NCBI GenBank assembly: GCA_964370395.1
Contig: CAYJIZ010000003.1
Location: 74,751 to 138,750 of the forward strand
Length of the DNA: 64,000 nucleotides
Direction: 5' to 3'
Origin: JBGUVL01 sp964370395
Lineage (GTDB): Bacteria; Bacillota_I; Bacilli_A; Erysipelotrichales; Erysipelotrichaceae
In this document: positions 18,056 through 26,939 of the stretch, one piece after another
How the letters are laid out: every line of letters starts with the position of its first letter
How positions within the stretch are numbered: position 1 is the first letter of the stretch
The notes under the pieces: model-generated
Database searches by the model: none
Told to the model about the DNA's origin: nothing
What the model saw: only the letters and a program-made list of their open reading frames with translations
Position numbers and translations under genes: made by a program

Positions 18056-18323
18056 AAAAAAACTTTCATCCAAAGGACGAAAGTTTTACTTACGTGGTGC
18101 CACCTTTTTTTATTAGTACTCTTACAAGCACTAACCTCTTCGAGTACATCTATACTCTAGCACGATAACGGGTGCAACAGGAATCCGATGAGGATTACTA
18201 ACGTTCACCCTCACAACTCAAAGATGTGTTCAAAATATTTCGCATCTTCTTTTTCACCAACCAAGAAGTCTCTACCATGTCCATATTCTTACTATTTCTT
18301 ATCATCGTCTTTATTTATTGTAT
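18056..18323 (-). promoter_or_regulatory. Histidine T-box leader of the his operon
   Basis: The minus strand carries the T-box consensus GGTGGCACCACG (about 18092-18103). After it comes a terminator stem AACTTTCGTCC/GGATGAAAGTT with seven T residues ending at about 18056. In the upstream Stem I region an AGTA element lies on the 5' side and GAA-CAC-A on the 3' side, which makes CAC (18226-18228) the specifier codon, read by tRNA-His. Uncharged tRNA-His should stabilise the antiterminator and switch on the his operon. Confidence 0.9.
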
Positions 18324-18329
18324 GGGTCT

Positions 18330-18358
18330 ATTTTACCTTCATTGAAAATAGAAGTCAA
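18330..18358 (-). promoter_or_regulatory. Promoter of the his operon
   Basis: On the minus strand TTGACT (18353-18358), a 17-base spacer, TAAAAT (18330-18335). The start is expected near 18323, so the T-box leader is about 270 bases. Confidence 0.8.
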
Positions 18359-18383
18359 CCATTTTAGAAACAATTTACACTAA

Positions 18384-18407
18384 ATTAATGAAACTTGTTT
18401 CATTAAT
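18384..18407 (-). terminator. Weak hairpin after the DUF885 gene
   Basis: A near-perfect stem ATTAATGAAAC/GTTTCATTAAT overlaps the stop codon, but the following tract is only TTTAG. It may act as a weak terminator before the his promoter. Confidence 0.4.
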
Positions 18408-20136
18408 CGAATGATTCATTCATGTATTGTTCCAATAAATCCAAAGGAACTTGTCCATAACTTAATACTTGCTTATTAAATTTCAAGTTTGTAAACTCAT
18501 CACCCCAAGCATCCATTGCTTTTTCTTCTAACTCATCTAGTAAGTAATACGCTCCATAGTATTTCACAAATATTGCTGGATTAAACAACAATTGTTCGTA
18601 TTGTGTAGATAAATCTTTTTCATCGCTAATACCAAAGTTTTTAGTTAAGTAACGATATGCTTCTTCTCTTGTGATGTTATCGTAATGAATCATTTTATCT
18701 AATTTTAAAATATACAAATACGTCAAATTACTATTGATAGTTGAAAATTCGCAACCAACTGGATCCTCTGTATATTCACACATCTTTGTTTCTGCATACA
18801 CAGCCCAACCTTCGCTATATCCACCATTTCCTAAAATATCACGAACGATATTGTGATCAATGGTTTTAAAGAAGTTGTGTTGGTACATATGTCCAGGAAA
18901 ACCTTCATGTGCAATCGTTCCATAATCAGATTGTGAGTAGTCTCCATTTAATACCATTCGCTCTTTTGTGTTTTTCGCATCATATGGACTTACAAAGTAA
19001 GCAGCCGAAGCTTGGAAGTTTTCACGCATCGCTTCTGGAACAGGAAGCATTTCATAATCCAATGGTTCAATTTTAGGAAAATATCCACCATTCAATACTT
19101 TGTCTTCCTGAAAGTTCAATACTTCTTTTACACTCGTTAAGTTAGTGTATTTAATATTTTGTAAAGATTCATTCGAAACATTTTCCATATAACTCGCATT
19201 TTCTGCAGCAAAAGCATACAAGTCATTCATAATACGTTTTTCTTGGTCATCTAAAAACGCTTCGTAATCATCAATCGAATCAATGCTAGTTGCACCATCA
19301 ATTAATGTTACGTAATATTCTTTTCCACCTTTGTAATCAGCCAATGACGCATCAGCATCTTTTGTTTTGATTGTGACTTGTCCTAATTGTTTCTCTAACT
19401 CAACAAATGCAGGTAAAAATTTTGTTTCGTATGCTACTTTGATTTTATCTTTGTACGCTTGTTTATCTTGAACAAAATCCGCTTCGTCAATTCGTTTGTT
19501 TGCCGCTTCAATAATATAATCATGACGACTCGCATTGAATTTCTTCGTATCTTCAATAACTTTGTTCATGTACGATTTTGACATTCCATATCCTTTGTCT
19601 TGTCTTTCTTGTTCAAAAGCCACATACTTCGTTAATGTTTCAGGCATATCATTTAAAATCGCAATAAAAGAATCAAGTGAAACTTGGCTTTTGAACTCAT
19701 ACATCCATAAGTTCAAAGACAATTGGGATTGTACCCCACCATTCACATCAAAATAATTGGTAGCAATATAAAAATCATCCCCTGCCTCTTTCACGCTTTC
19801 TAAGTAATTTTTTAATACATCGTAAGTAATCTTTTGGTCTTTATTCATCGCCTTGTAATCAAAGCTTTCTAGTTCTTCTAACTTCGCATCGCACTCTTTC
19901 AACATTTCTTTGTATTCTTTATTTGTTGAATAAGGCATCTCATATTGCTTAACTTTGATTCCAAACGCTTCTGGATCATCCAACAAAAAGTTGATATCCA
20001 TCGAAGTATTCCCAAATAAATACGCTGGCATTTTTTCTAAATATTGTGCAAACTCTTCTGCACTTTTTTTACTTTGGCATCCAACCAATGTAAATACCAA
20101 TACCAAACTCAACCCTAAACTTACTATTCTTTTCAT
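18403..20136 (-). CDS. DUF885-family lipoprotein, putative zinc metallopeptidase
   Basis: 577 residues. It starts with a lipoprotein signal (basic MKR, hydrophobic stretch, lipobox LVGC near residue 20), so it is probably membrane-anchored outside the cell. The DUF885 signature HEGFPGHMYQ near residue 415 matches the HExxPGH metal-binding motif, with a downstream GYSEGWAVYAE that should supply the third ligand Glu. Family members are likely peptidases of unknown substrate. It is a single gene, leftward. I use the inner ATG (20136); the ribosome site is weak (GGAAAG). Confidence 0.85.
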   Translation of the reverse strand: MKRIVSLGLSLVLVFTLVGCQSKKSAEEFAQYLEKMPAYLFGNTSMDINFLLDDPEAFGIKVKQYEMPYSTNKEYKEMLKECDAKLEELESFDYKAMNKDQKITYDVLKNYLESVKEAGDDFYIATNYFDVNGGVQSQLSLNLWMYEFKSQVSLDSFIAILNDMPETLTKYVAFEQERQDKGYGMSKSYMNKVIEDTKKFNASRHDYIIEAANKRIDEADFVQDKQAYKDKIKVAYETKFLPAFVELEKQLGQVTIKTKDADASLADYKGGKEYYVTLIDGATSIDSIDDYEAFLDDQEKRIMNDLYAFAAENASYMENVSNESLQNIKYTNLTSVKEVLNFQEDKVLNGGYFPKIEPLDYEMLPVPEAMRENFQASAAYFVSPYDAKNTKERMVLNGDYSQSDYGTIAHEGFPGHMYQHNFFKTIDHNIVRDILGNGGYSEGWAVYAETKMCEYTEDPVGCEFSTINSNLTYLYILKLDKMIHYDNITREEAYRYLTKNFGISDEKDLSTQYEQLLFNPAIFVKYYGAYYLLDELEEKAMDAWGDEFTNLKFNKQVLSYGQVPLDLLEQYMNESFD

Positions 20137-20165
20137 CTTTCTTTCCATCCTTCCTTATCTACTTA

Positions 20166-21032
20166 TTATAAATGCTTCTCAAAATTTCCACTTACACTCA
20201 ATCCTTCTGAGAAAATAATGAAAGCATTTGGATCCTCTTTTTTCACTTGCGCACGCAATGTGTTAACTTCGTATTTAGAAATTGCAGTTACCAATACATA
20301 CGTATCTTGGTTTGTATACGCTCCACAACCCTTCCAATACGTTACTCCACGATGCAATTCTACCATAATATAATCTTGAATCGCTAATTTCTTCGTAAAA
20401 ATCATCGCTGTCATACTTATGTTTTGATAATGTACTTTGTCGACTACAAAACCGAAAATAACGGTATTTAAAATTGAGTAAATCGCAATTTCCACATCGA
20501 AGATAAGAATACAAACACTAAACAAAACAATGTTTACGATAATCGATAATTTTCCTACACTAAAGTGAACGAAGCGATGAATTAGGTAAACACCTAAAAT
20601 ATCTGTGCCTCCAGCTGATCCTGAGCTACGCAATACCAAACCAATTCCAAACCCACTGATGATTCCCCCAACTAAAACAGAAGTTAAAATATCATCGATA
20701 ATCGGTGTTTTAGGAATAGGAATCATCGCAAACAATACAGCTTGCAATCCTATTGATAATACCGTTAAAACAAAGAAACGTTTGGAAATACTCTTGTAAG
20801 CCAAAATCAATAAGGGAATATTAAACAACATGTTGATGTATCCACTTACCTCACCTGAAAAATGAATTCCATAATCTGCTAATATCGTACGTAACATTTG
20901 TGATAACCCAACAATTCCTCCAGTATACAAATGCATCGGTGTAATGAATAAATTTAATCCAAAACAAAATAAAAAGGTACCAATCACAACCAGTGCGATC
21001 CCTCTTTGTTTTTTTGATAATGTAAATGCCAT
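20166..21032 (-). CDS. YitT-family membrane protein (YitT plus DUF2179 domains)
   Basis: 288 residues. Five to six hydrophobic segments fill about residues 10-205, followed by a soluble C-terminal DUF2179 domain (YIMVELHRGVTYWKGCGAY, about 215-285). This domain order is standard for the B. subtilis YitT/YqfU/YpjC family, whose function is not established. It starts 9 bases after proC ends, so the two are probably co-transcribed. Confidence 0.9.
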   Translation of the reverse strand: MAFTLSKKQRGIALVVIGTFLFCFGLNLFITPMHLYTGGIVGLSQMLRTILADYGIHFSGEVSGYINMLFNIPLLILAYKSISKRFFVLTVLSIGLQAVLFAMIPIPKTPIIDDILTSVLVGGIISGFGIGLVLRSSGSAGGTDILGVYLIHRFVHFSVGKLSIIVNIVLFSVCILIFDVEIAIYSILNTVIFGFVVDKVHYQNISMTAMIFTKKLAIQDYIMVELHRGVTYWKGCGAYTNQDTYVLVTAISKYEVNTLRAQVKKEDPNAFIIFSEGLSVSGNFEKHL

Positions 21033-21041
21033 GTTGCCTCC

Positions 21042-21848
21042 CTATCGACTCATCTCTTTGGAACGTTCGATACAAGCATCCATCGCTTCCTCAATGATTT
21101 CTTTCATTTTCTTATCTTCTAATACTTTAACGGCTTCCACAGTTGTCCCATTTGGTGAACAGACATTTTGTTTCAATACGTCCGCTTCTTCACTCGATGT
21201 GGCTACCATCTTTGCTGCTCCCATCATCGCTTGCGTCGCAAATGAAGTAGCCATCGATTTGGATAGTCCATGTTTCATTCCATTTTTAATCATTGCATCC
21301 AAAAACATAAAAACATAAGCAGGAGAAGAACCACTGATTCCAATTACAGCATGAATCATTTCTTCCGCGACCACTTCACATTTCCCAAAGCTTTCAAACA
21401 AACGAATCACGAACGCTTGTTCCTCTTCCTTTACAAACGCATTAAAACTAAGTGAGCTCATCGCTTCTAACACACAAGCAGGTGTATTCGGCATAGCTCT
21501 CACAATTTTTTGTTGTTCATTTTGAAATAGCGATTGTATTTTCGCAATGCTCACTCCTGCTGCAACACTGATGATCACTTTGTCTTTCGCAAATGGTGCA
21601 ATCGCAGAAATCACCTCTTCAAACAAGTACGGTTTGACTGCCAAAATAATATAATCACATTGTTTTGCTACTTCACTATTATCGCAAGTTGTAGCAATCG
21701 CAAATTGCGCATGAATCGCATCACTACTCGCTTGGGTATGAGTGGCAACGAGTACCTCTTCTTTGCTTATTACATTGGCTAACAACATTCCTTCAAGCAT
21801 CGCTTTTCCCATGTTCCCACAGCCGATAAATCCTATTTTCATACGCAT
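21042..21848 (-). CDS. proC: Pyrroline-5-carboxylate reductase
   Basis: Last step of proline synthesis, NAD(P)H-dependent reduction of pyrroline-5-carboxylate. The 268 residues have an N-terminal Rossmann motif GFIGCGNMGKAM and the C-terminal family signature region around SGSSPAYVFMFLDAM and SPNGTTVEAV. AAGGAG lies 5 bases before the ATG at 21848. No proA or proB is in this window. The gene heads a two-gene unit with the YitT gene. Confidence 0.95.
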   Translation of the reverse strand: MRMKIGFIGCGNMGKAMLEGMLLANVISKEEVLVATHTQASSDAIHAQFAIATTCDNSEVAKQCDYIILAVKPYLFEEVISAIAPFAKDKVIISVAAGVSIAKIQSLFQNEQQKIVRAMPNTPACVLEAMSSLSFNAFVKEEEQAFVIRLFESFGKCEVVAEEMIHAVIGISGSSPAYVFMFLDAMIKNGMKHGLSKSMATSFATQAMMGAAKMVATSSEEADVLKQNVCSPNGTTVEAVKVLEDKKMKEIIEEAMDACIERSKEMSR

Positions 21849-21981
21849 TCATGCTCCTTTTTCTACATTTATTATAGCTTGTCACTTTCCTAGTGTAAAC
21901 CAATTTTAATACACCTTTTTCTTTTTTTATCATTGCCTCATAAAAACATGATAAATATGTAAATTTTAACCTAAAAATAAA

Positions 21982-22003
21982 AAAATCACGAATCCGTGAT
22001 TTT
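21982..22003 (-). terminator. Intrinsic terminator after the small membrane-protein gene
   Basis: AAAATCACG/CGTGATTTT stem with a 4-base loop and a T-rich tract on the minus strand. It ends the YhbD-bactofilin-MFS-22002 unit. Confidence 0.8.
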
Positions 22004-22211
22004 AATAAACTAACAAATAATAAATAACGTATAACCATCCAAAAATACCATGGATAATCGCCCATAATACACTTTTCCAAGTGACAAAACTGATTACCAT
22101 AGCTAAGCAAGTACCAAAAGAAATGCCTCGCTTGATTGTTTTTTTCACAATCGTTTCATGGTAGTTACCATTAATATCATAATAAGATTTCTTTGCGTTA
22201 TAATTTTCCAT
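22002..22211 (-). CDS. Small membrane protein, unknown
   Basis: 69 residues. A polar N-terminal region (KKSYYDINGNYHETIVKKTIKRG) precedes two hydrophobic stretches, about 30-46 and 50-69, ending at the C-terminus. GGAGG lies about 5 bases before the ATG. It starts 8 bases after the MFS stop and is followed by a terminator, so it is the last gene of that operon. No family recognised. It may be an accessory subunit of the MFS transporter or of the bactofilin-like protein, by position only. Confidence 0.7.
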   Translation of the reverse strand: MENYNAKKSYYDINGNYHETIVKKTIKRGISFGTCLAMVISFVTWKSVLWAIIHGIFGWLYVIYYLLVY

Positions 22212-22219
22212 AGTTCCTC

Positions 22220-23440
22220 CTAGACATCTCGATTATACAATAGTTTAACATCTTTCTTATCGCGATACACAACGAAATACACGGCTGCTAAATTAAACAA
22301 AGCAACACCAACAATAATATATGGGATATAGAATACTTCTCCCGCTACTCCACCGATTAATTTACCAATCACCGTCCCAATCATGGTGATTACCGCAAAG
22401 ATGCCATTAAAGCGACCTCGCTTATCATTTGGTACATAACTTTGTGTAGCACTTGTTCGAATATTAAAGGATGTGACCCCTAATACTCCATATACCAAAT
22501 AAATTACCAACATTAATTTAAACGGTGAAAAGAAGAAGATACAATCAAGAATACTAATTGTTGCATACACCACAATCGCGATATTAAATTTCTTTTCCTT
22601 TGGGATAACAATCTTATACAGTAAGAATCCTCCTAAGATCCGTCCTAATGTTTGTGCCGATAAAACAAGCGAATACTTGGTTGCACCTAAATCTGGATTG
22701 GATTGGAAAAAAGGAAGCAATAAACTTTCAATTACCCCATAAGCTAACATTGTCACAAAAAAGTATTTTGTAACGGTTGCTAATCCTTTTTCTTCTTTTA
22801 AATAGGTAATTCCTTCTTTGAATTCTTGTTTGAAATCAAATTTTTCCTCTTCAGCGTGTATTGTTTGTGACTCTTCCACTTTGATTTGTGTTTCTAACAA
22901 TGCTGCGATTAAAAATGAAATCGCATCAAAAACAAACAGAGGAAACAATCCAACACTACTGTATATAATCGCTGATACTGGAGCCATAATCGTATTCGCT
23001 AAAGGATAAAGTAAACTTGAAATAGAATAGGCTTTTGAATAGTTTCCTTCACTAATTAAGATCGGGTAAAAACTTTCGTATGCCACATTGTATATCGAAG
23101 CGATAATACCTAGCGAAAACCCAACAACCATATACAAGAAATAATTAAAATAATCAAAATAAGCAAAAATACTAGCTAATGCAAATAAGACAAAACACAT
23201 GAAATCCAATGTATAAATGATCTTTCTTCGACTGAAGCGATCAACAAAAGGACCTGCAAACATCGGTACCACTGCCATTGGAATCATACATACAATGAAA
23301 AATAACGAATACAGAAAGGGCGAATTGGTCTTCTCAAAAATAATTAAACCTAACGCAAAATTACTCGCTGCAGAACCAAACATCGAAATGATGGTTCCAA
23401 ATGTAATGATGGTGAAATTTTTAGTCCATAGTTTAGACAT
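22220..23440 (-). CDS. MFS transporter (12-TM, enterobactin-exporter/MDR-like)
   Basis: About 406 residues with roughly 12 membrane segments. The cytoplasmic loop after TM2 carries GPFVDRFSRRKIIY, matching the MFS loop motif (G-x-x-x-D-R-x-x-R-R). It resembles MFS_3/TetV-type exporters. Its ATG at 23440 overlaps the stop of the bactofilin-like gene (ATGTCTAA), so translation is probably coupled; AAGGAG lies 15 bases upstream. A TTG at 23464 would be an alternative start. Substrate unknown. Confidence 0.88.
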   Translation of the reverse strand: MSKLWTKNFTIITFGTIISMFGSAASNFALGLIIFEKTNSPFLYSLFFIVCMIPMAVVPMFAGPFVDRFSRRKIIYTLDFMCFVLFALASIFAYFDYFNYFLYMVVGFSLGIIASIYNVAYESFYPILISEGNYSKAYSISSLLYPLANTIMAPVSAIIYSSVGLFPLFVFDAISFLIAALLETQIKVEESQTIHAEEEKFDFKQEFKEGITYLKEEKGLATVTKYFFVTMLAYGVIESLLLPFFQSNPDLGATKYSLVLSAQTLGRILGGFLLYKIVIPKEKKFNIAIVVYATISILDCIFFFSPFKLMLVIYLVYGVLGVTSFNIRTSATQSYVPNDKRGRFNGIFAVITMIGTVIGKLIGGVAGEVFYIPYIIVGVALFNLAAVYFVVYRDKKDVKLLYNRDV

Positions 23441-24110
23441 GGATAATCTCACAATCTCCTTCAATAAGCTTTACTTTACTCAAAGAATCAATTCGCAACA
23501 CCCCATTGCATTCAATATACTCCACATTGCTTTCAATTAAAGTAATGTCTTCTGCACATATTTTTTCACTTTTTAGAAAACGCGCATACAATGTTTCACA
23601 TGTAATTGTTTGTGCGATATTCAAAGTAACACTACGCCCAAAAAAGAAAAACCCTTTATTAATGGAGAACGACTCTCCCTTTAATATTTCAATTGTTGTC
23701 CCTACAATATCTTTTGCATTCAATAAACCATTTACTACCAAACGATCACTATTGATTTCCAATCCATTATGCAAGGAACCATTAACACGAATATAATCTG
23801 CATTAATGTACGCATTCTCTACTTTTGCGATTCCATCAATCAACAATTCTTTCGCTTTGATATTCCCCTCGTTTTTGAAACTACCAGTAATTTTTAAGGT
23901 ATCCGCGATACAATCACTTTCCCCTTTGTAAGTCCCACTCACTTTCATTTCCTTCACATGCAAATCATTTTCTTGCTTACAAGAGCCACTCACTTTTAAC
24001 TCATTACATGTAATAGGACCGTATAATTTGCCACTACCAGAAACTTTAATGGCATCGTATTCTCCAGGAACGACACTACCAGATCCTGTAATTTTAACTG
24101 AATGTAACAT
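23433..24110 (-). CDS. Bactofilin/polymer-forming beta-helix protein (YhbE/YhbF-like)
   Basis: 225 residues made of short repeated turns (VKITGSGS, LKVSGSCK, MKVSGTYK, LKITGSFK, IRVNGSLH) spaced about 17-20 residues apart. This is the pattern of a right-handed beta-helix in polymer-forming bactofilins (formerly DUF583). No membrane segment. It lies between a YhbD-like gene upstream and an MFS gene downstream; in B. subtilis yhbD precedes the bactofilin genes yhbE and yhbF. It is probably a cytosolic scaffold. The partner complex is unknown here. Confidence 0.85.
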   Translation of the reverse strand: MLHSVKITGSGSVVPGEYDAIKVSGSGKLYGPITCNELKVSGSCKQENDLHVKEMKVSGTYKGESDCIADTLKITGSFKNEGNIKAKELLIDGIAKVENAYINADYIRVNGSLHNGLEINSDRLVVNGLLNAKDIVGTTIEILKGESFSINKGFFFFGRSVTLNIAQTITCETLYARFLKSEKICAEDITLIESNVEYIECNGVLRIDSLSKVKLIEGDCEIIHV

Positions 24111-24122
24111 CTTTTTACCCTC

Positions 24123-24773
24123 CTAAAATAAATTTTTATTTTCTCTTCTAAACTGCTCATTCACTTCACTTAAACTCAAAGCAAAGCGAATTGTAAATCG
24201 TTGGTCAAAAAACAACTCGATTTCTTTTTGTTTTCGTTCCATGTATTCATTCTCTTTTAAAATCATACTATACAACTGCTCATTTACTTCTAATACTAAT
24301 AGAACACAGTCCACACTACCAATTTGTTTCGCTCGTATCGCAATGTTTTCTAACAATAGAAACAATCGCTCATTCTCTAAATGAAGTTGTCTTTGGATAT
24401 TGGAAAAAGCCAAAACCAATAAGAAATCATAAAAACGAAGCTCATCAATTCCAACCAATTGCTTGTATTTGTCATATATCGCTATATTGAGACCAACAAT
24501 ATTAGGAATTTGTTCCTCCATAATAAAGACATCCGATGACGCTTCTGGTGACAACAAACGTGCCAACTCATCAAGCGAATACTTATCCTTCATGTCTTGA
24601 ATGGCTTTCACACGATCTACAATTTTATCTTTTGGAAAAAATGTTTCCTGTCCTGTATAAGAGGATTGTTTAATAAACCAACTCTCAGGAATCAATCCTT
24701 CTCTTTTCCATCGATACAACTGACCATAGGATATCCCCGTTAGTTGTAACAATTCCTTTTTCGAAATATACAT
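24123..24773 (-). CDS. YhbD-like DUF4004 protein with MerR-type DNA-binding start
   Basis: 216 residues. The N-terminus YISKKELLQLTGISYGQLYR is a MerR-like winged helix-turn-helix, followed by RWKREGLIP and a helical region typical of DUF4004/YhbD. I use the ATG at 24773 preceded by GGAGGTG; a longer ORF would run into miaB. The promoter region directly upstream holds a perfect 15-bp inverted repeat, the probable autoregulatory site. The gene heads the operon with the bactofilin-like and MFS genes. Confidence 0.85.
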   Translation of the reverse strand: MYISKKELLQLTGISYGQLYRWKREGLIPESWFIKQSSYTGQETFFPKDKIVDRVKAIQDMKDKYSLDELARLLSPEASSDVFIMEEQIPNIVGLNIAIYDKYKQLVGIDELRFYDFLLVLAFSNIQRQLHLENERLFLLLENIAIRAKQIGSVDCVLLVLEVNEQLYSMILKENEYMERKQKEIELFFDQRFTIRFALSLSEVNEQFRRENKNLF

Positions 24774-24782
24774 AGACACCTC

Positions 24783-24837
24783 CAACGTAACAATGTTTCG
24801 TTCTGCACTTGTAGTGTAACATAACATTGTTACGTTG
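24783..24837. promoter_or_regulatory. Operator-like dyads in the yhbD promoter
   Basis: A perfect 15-bp inverted repeat has its left arm CAACGTAACAATGTT at 24783-24797 and its right arm AACATTGTTACGTTG at 24823-24837. The right arm also lies within an 18-bp dyad GTAACA-N6-TGTTAC (24816-24833). A possible minus-strand promoter is TTGTTA (24842-24847) with TATGTT 18 bases on, so the inner dyad sits between the -35 and -10, as MerR-type activators require. The left arm abuts the ribosome site. Confidence 0.7.
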
Positions 24838-24845
24838 TAAATAAC

Positions 24846-24875
24846 AAAAAAAGAAAACAGGTAATTATACCTGTT
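24846..24875 (-). terminator. Intrinsic terminator after miaB
   Basis: AACAGGTA/TACCTGTT stem with a 4-base loop and a TTCTTTTTTT tract. It overlaps the miaB stop codon and the probable -35 of the yhbD promoter. Confidence 0.85.
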
Positions 24876-26298
24876 CTCCATTTAATGTCCAAGTCTTTGC
24901 TTCCGTAATTTTCACTTCCACAATATCCCCTGGTTGTGCATCTTTTCTTACAAAATTCACTAGTTTATTCTGTTCGCTATACCCACTATAAATTTCCTTG
25001 TTTTTCTTACTCGGTCCATCTACTAGCACCTTACAAGTTTTATTTACCCACTTTTGATTTTGGGCTAATGCATATTGCGACGTCTTTTCCATCAATCGTT
25101 GTAAACGACTTTCTTTCTCTTCTTTGCTTACGTTATCTTCCATCTTTGCAGCCGGTGTCCCTTCGCGTGGTGAATAAATAAAAGTAAACGCATTGTCATA
25201 CTTACAGTAATCAACAATTTCTAATGTTCTTAAAAACTGTTCTTCGCTCTCATTAGGAAAACCGACAATGATATCCGTTGAGAAAGCACAGTTAGCAATC
25301 TTCGCAATAATACGATCATACAATGCCTTGTACTCCTCTATCGTATAACGACGCCCCATAATCTTCAGCATATCGCTATCTCCCGATTGTACTGGTAAAT
25401 GAATGAATGGCATGATGTTGTCGTATTTCGCAATCGCATCAATCATTTCATCACTGAAATCCCAAGGGTGTGAAGTCGTGAAACGAACACGTTCGATTCC
25501 TACCTTTGCCACTGCTTCTAGCAATGCTGCAAAACCACCTTCAACTTGAATGTCTTTTCCATAAGAATTCACATTTTGTCCAAGTAATGTCACTTCTTTA
25601 AATCCTTCTTCTTTTAATATCTTAATCTCATCGATAATATCTTCCATCGTACGAGAACGTTCTTTCCCTCGTGTATATGGAACAATACAGTACGTACAAA
25701 ACTTGTCACATCCATACATGATATTAACCCATGCTTTATGTGTCCCAAAACGTTTAACTGGTAAGTTTTCAATTACTTCCCCTTCTTTTGAGAATACTTC
25801 TATTGTTCTTTCTTTATTCATCATCGCTTGGTACAAAAGTTCTGGCAAACGATGAATATTATGTGTTCCAAACACCAAATCCACATGTGGGTATTTTTCT
25901 AAGATGATTTTAATAATTTCTTCCTCTTGGGCCATACATCCACACATTGCAAACAATAAATCAGGATTGGTTTTCTTCAAACGCTTTAACGAACCCAATT
26001 CTCCCAATACTTTATCTTCAGCATTTTTTCTTACTGCACATGTATTTAATAAAATTAAATCCGCATCTTTAGGATCCTCTACTTGACTAAAGTGAAGCTG
26101 TTCTAAAATACCTGCAATTGTTTCCCCATCGCGTTCGTTCGCTTGGCATCCATAGGTACGCAAATAAAAAGTGCGATCCACTCCCATGTTTTTCACTTGT
26201 TCAGGAACTTGAAATAATGATTTTTCAATGCTCACTTTTTCTTTTGTACGTTGTTGCGCTAATTTTAAATTAGGCAGATTCCATTGCTTTTCTTGCAT
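24865..26298 (-). CDS. miaB: tRNA-i6A37 methylthiotransferase MiaB
   Basis: Radical-SAM enzyme adding a methylthio group to i6A37 of tRNAs. 477 residues. The N-terminal UPF0004 domain has its three cluster cysteines in TYGCQANERD, LNTCAVRK and MCGCMAQ. The radical-SAM triad is GCDKFCTYC near residue 198, and a TRAM domain closes the protein (about 415-477). It is a single gene ending in a terminator. Confidence 0.96.
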   Translation of the reverse strand: MQEKQWNLPNLKLAQQRTKEKVSIEKSLFQVPEQVKNMGVDRTFYLRTYGCQANERDGETIAGILEQLHFSQVEDPKDADLILLNTCAVRKNAEDKVLGELGSLKRLKKTNPDLLFAMCGCMAQEEEIIKIILEKYPHVDLVFGTHNIHRLPELLYQAMMNKERTIEVFSKEGEVIENLPVKRFGTHKAWVNIMYGCDKFCTYCIVPYTRGKERSRTMEDIIDEIKILKEEGFKEVTLLGQNVNSYGKDIQVEGGFAALLEAVAKVGIERVRFTTSHPWDFSDEMIDAIAKYDNIMPFIHLPVQSGDSDMLKIMGRRYTIEEYKALYDRIIAKIANCAFSTDIIVGFPNESEEQFLRTLEIVDYCKYDNAFTFIYSPREGTPAAKMEDNVSKEEKESRLQRLMEKTSQYALAQNQKWVNKTCKVLVDGPSKKNKEIYSGYSEQNKLVNFVRKDAQPGDIVEVKITEAKTWTLNGEQV

Positions 26299-26355
26299 AA
26301 AAAACTCCTTTACTCTAATCTTCTATTTTATTACGATTCAAAACTTTCTATAAAT

Positions 26356-26383
26356 CACAAAAAAACCAAGCTTAGCTTGGTTT
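26356..26383 (-). terminator. Intrinsic terminator after the ferredoxin gene
   Basis: AAACCAAGC/GCTTGGTTT stem with a 3-base loop and a T7 tract on the minus strand. Confidence 0.85.
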
Positions 26384-26555
26384 ATTGAGAAATTGCTTCA
26401 ACTGGACATGAACCAACGCAAGCTCCACAGTCAATACATGTTCCTTCATCACAAACTGATTTTCCATCTTCGTTCATTGATAAAGCACTAACTGGACATA
26501 CGCCTACACAAGCACCACAACCAATACAAGTATCTAAATTAATTTTTACAGCCAT
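26382..26555 (-). CDS. Two-cluster [4Fe-4S] ferredoxin
   Basis: 57 residues, read directly from the minus strand. Two classical cluster motifs are seen: CIGCGACVGVCP near residue 10 and CIDCGACVGSCP near residue 40, the usual clostridial-type 2[4Fe-4S] arrangement. A small cytosolic electron carrier with low potential. AGGAGG lies 9 bases before the ATG, and an extended -10 (TGTTATAAT, -10 at 26585-26590) lies just upstream. It is a single-gene unit with its own terminator. Confidence 0.95.
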   Translation of the reverse strand: MAVKINLDTCIGCGACVGVCPVSALSMNEDGKSVCDEGTCIDCGACVGSCPVEAISQ

Positions 26556-26584
26556 AGTAGTAATCCTCCTTTATAACTAAAATT

Positions 26585-26593
26585 ATTATAACA
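26585..26593 (-). promoter_or_regulatory. Extended -10 promoter of the ferredoxin gene
   Basis: TGTTATAAT on the minus strand, about 30 bases upstream of the ferredoxin ATG. No good -35 was seen, as is usual for extended -10 promoters. Confidence 0.55.
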
Positions 26594-26634
26594 CAATCAA
26601 ACATTCATGCAACCATAATAATTCATTTCGTCGA

Positions 26635-26937
26635 CTAGATTTCTTCTTCGCTAAACTCTACATCAATCGCATCTTTAATCTTCTTTTCACTTGTCGTATT
26701 TTGCTCGCTTCGATACCCTTGATTTGTATCTTGGTAGCTATTTTGTTGCGATTGTTGTTGGTAGAACTGTTGCGAGTACGCTTGTTGTTGGCGTTGTTGA
26801 AACATACGCATGCGTTTGCGATTGTTCATAATTGCAATTGCGATAAGCGCAACATACAAAATCATTCCCAACATAGGACTGTACAACATAATTCGATTAA
26901 TAAACAAAAAGACAAAAAGATATACAATAAATGCCAT
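26635..26937 (-). CDS. Small membrane protein with a glutamine-rich tail
   Basis: 100 residues. Hydrophobic segments at about 2-15 and 18-37 are followed by a basic stretch (NNRKRMRM). A Gln/Ser/Tyr-rich low-complexity region (QQRQQQAYSQQFYQQQ and on) precedes an acidic end (DVEFSEEEI). It starts 2 bases after a zinc-ribbon membrane protein gene, so the two form one operon. No family recognised. The low-complexity tail suggests protein-protein contact rather than catalysis, by inference. Confidence 0.7.
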   Translation of the reverse strand: MAFIVYLFVFLFINRIMLYSPMLGMILYVALIAIAIMNNRKRMRMFQQRQQQAYSQQFYQQQSQQNSYQDTNQGYRSEQNTTSEKKIKDAIDVEFSEEEI

Positions 26938-26939
26938 AA

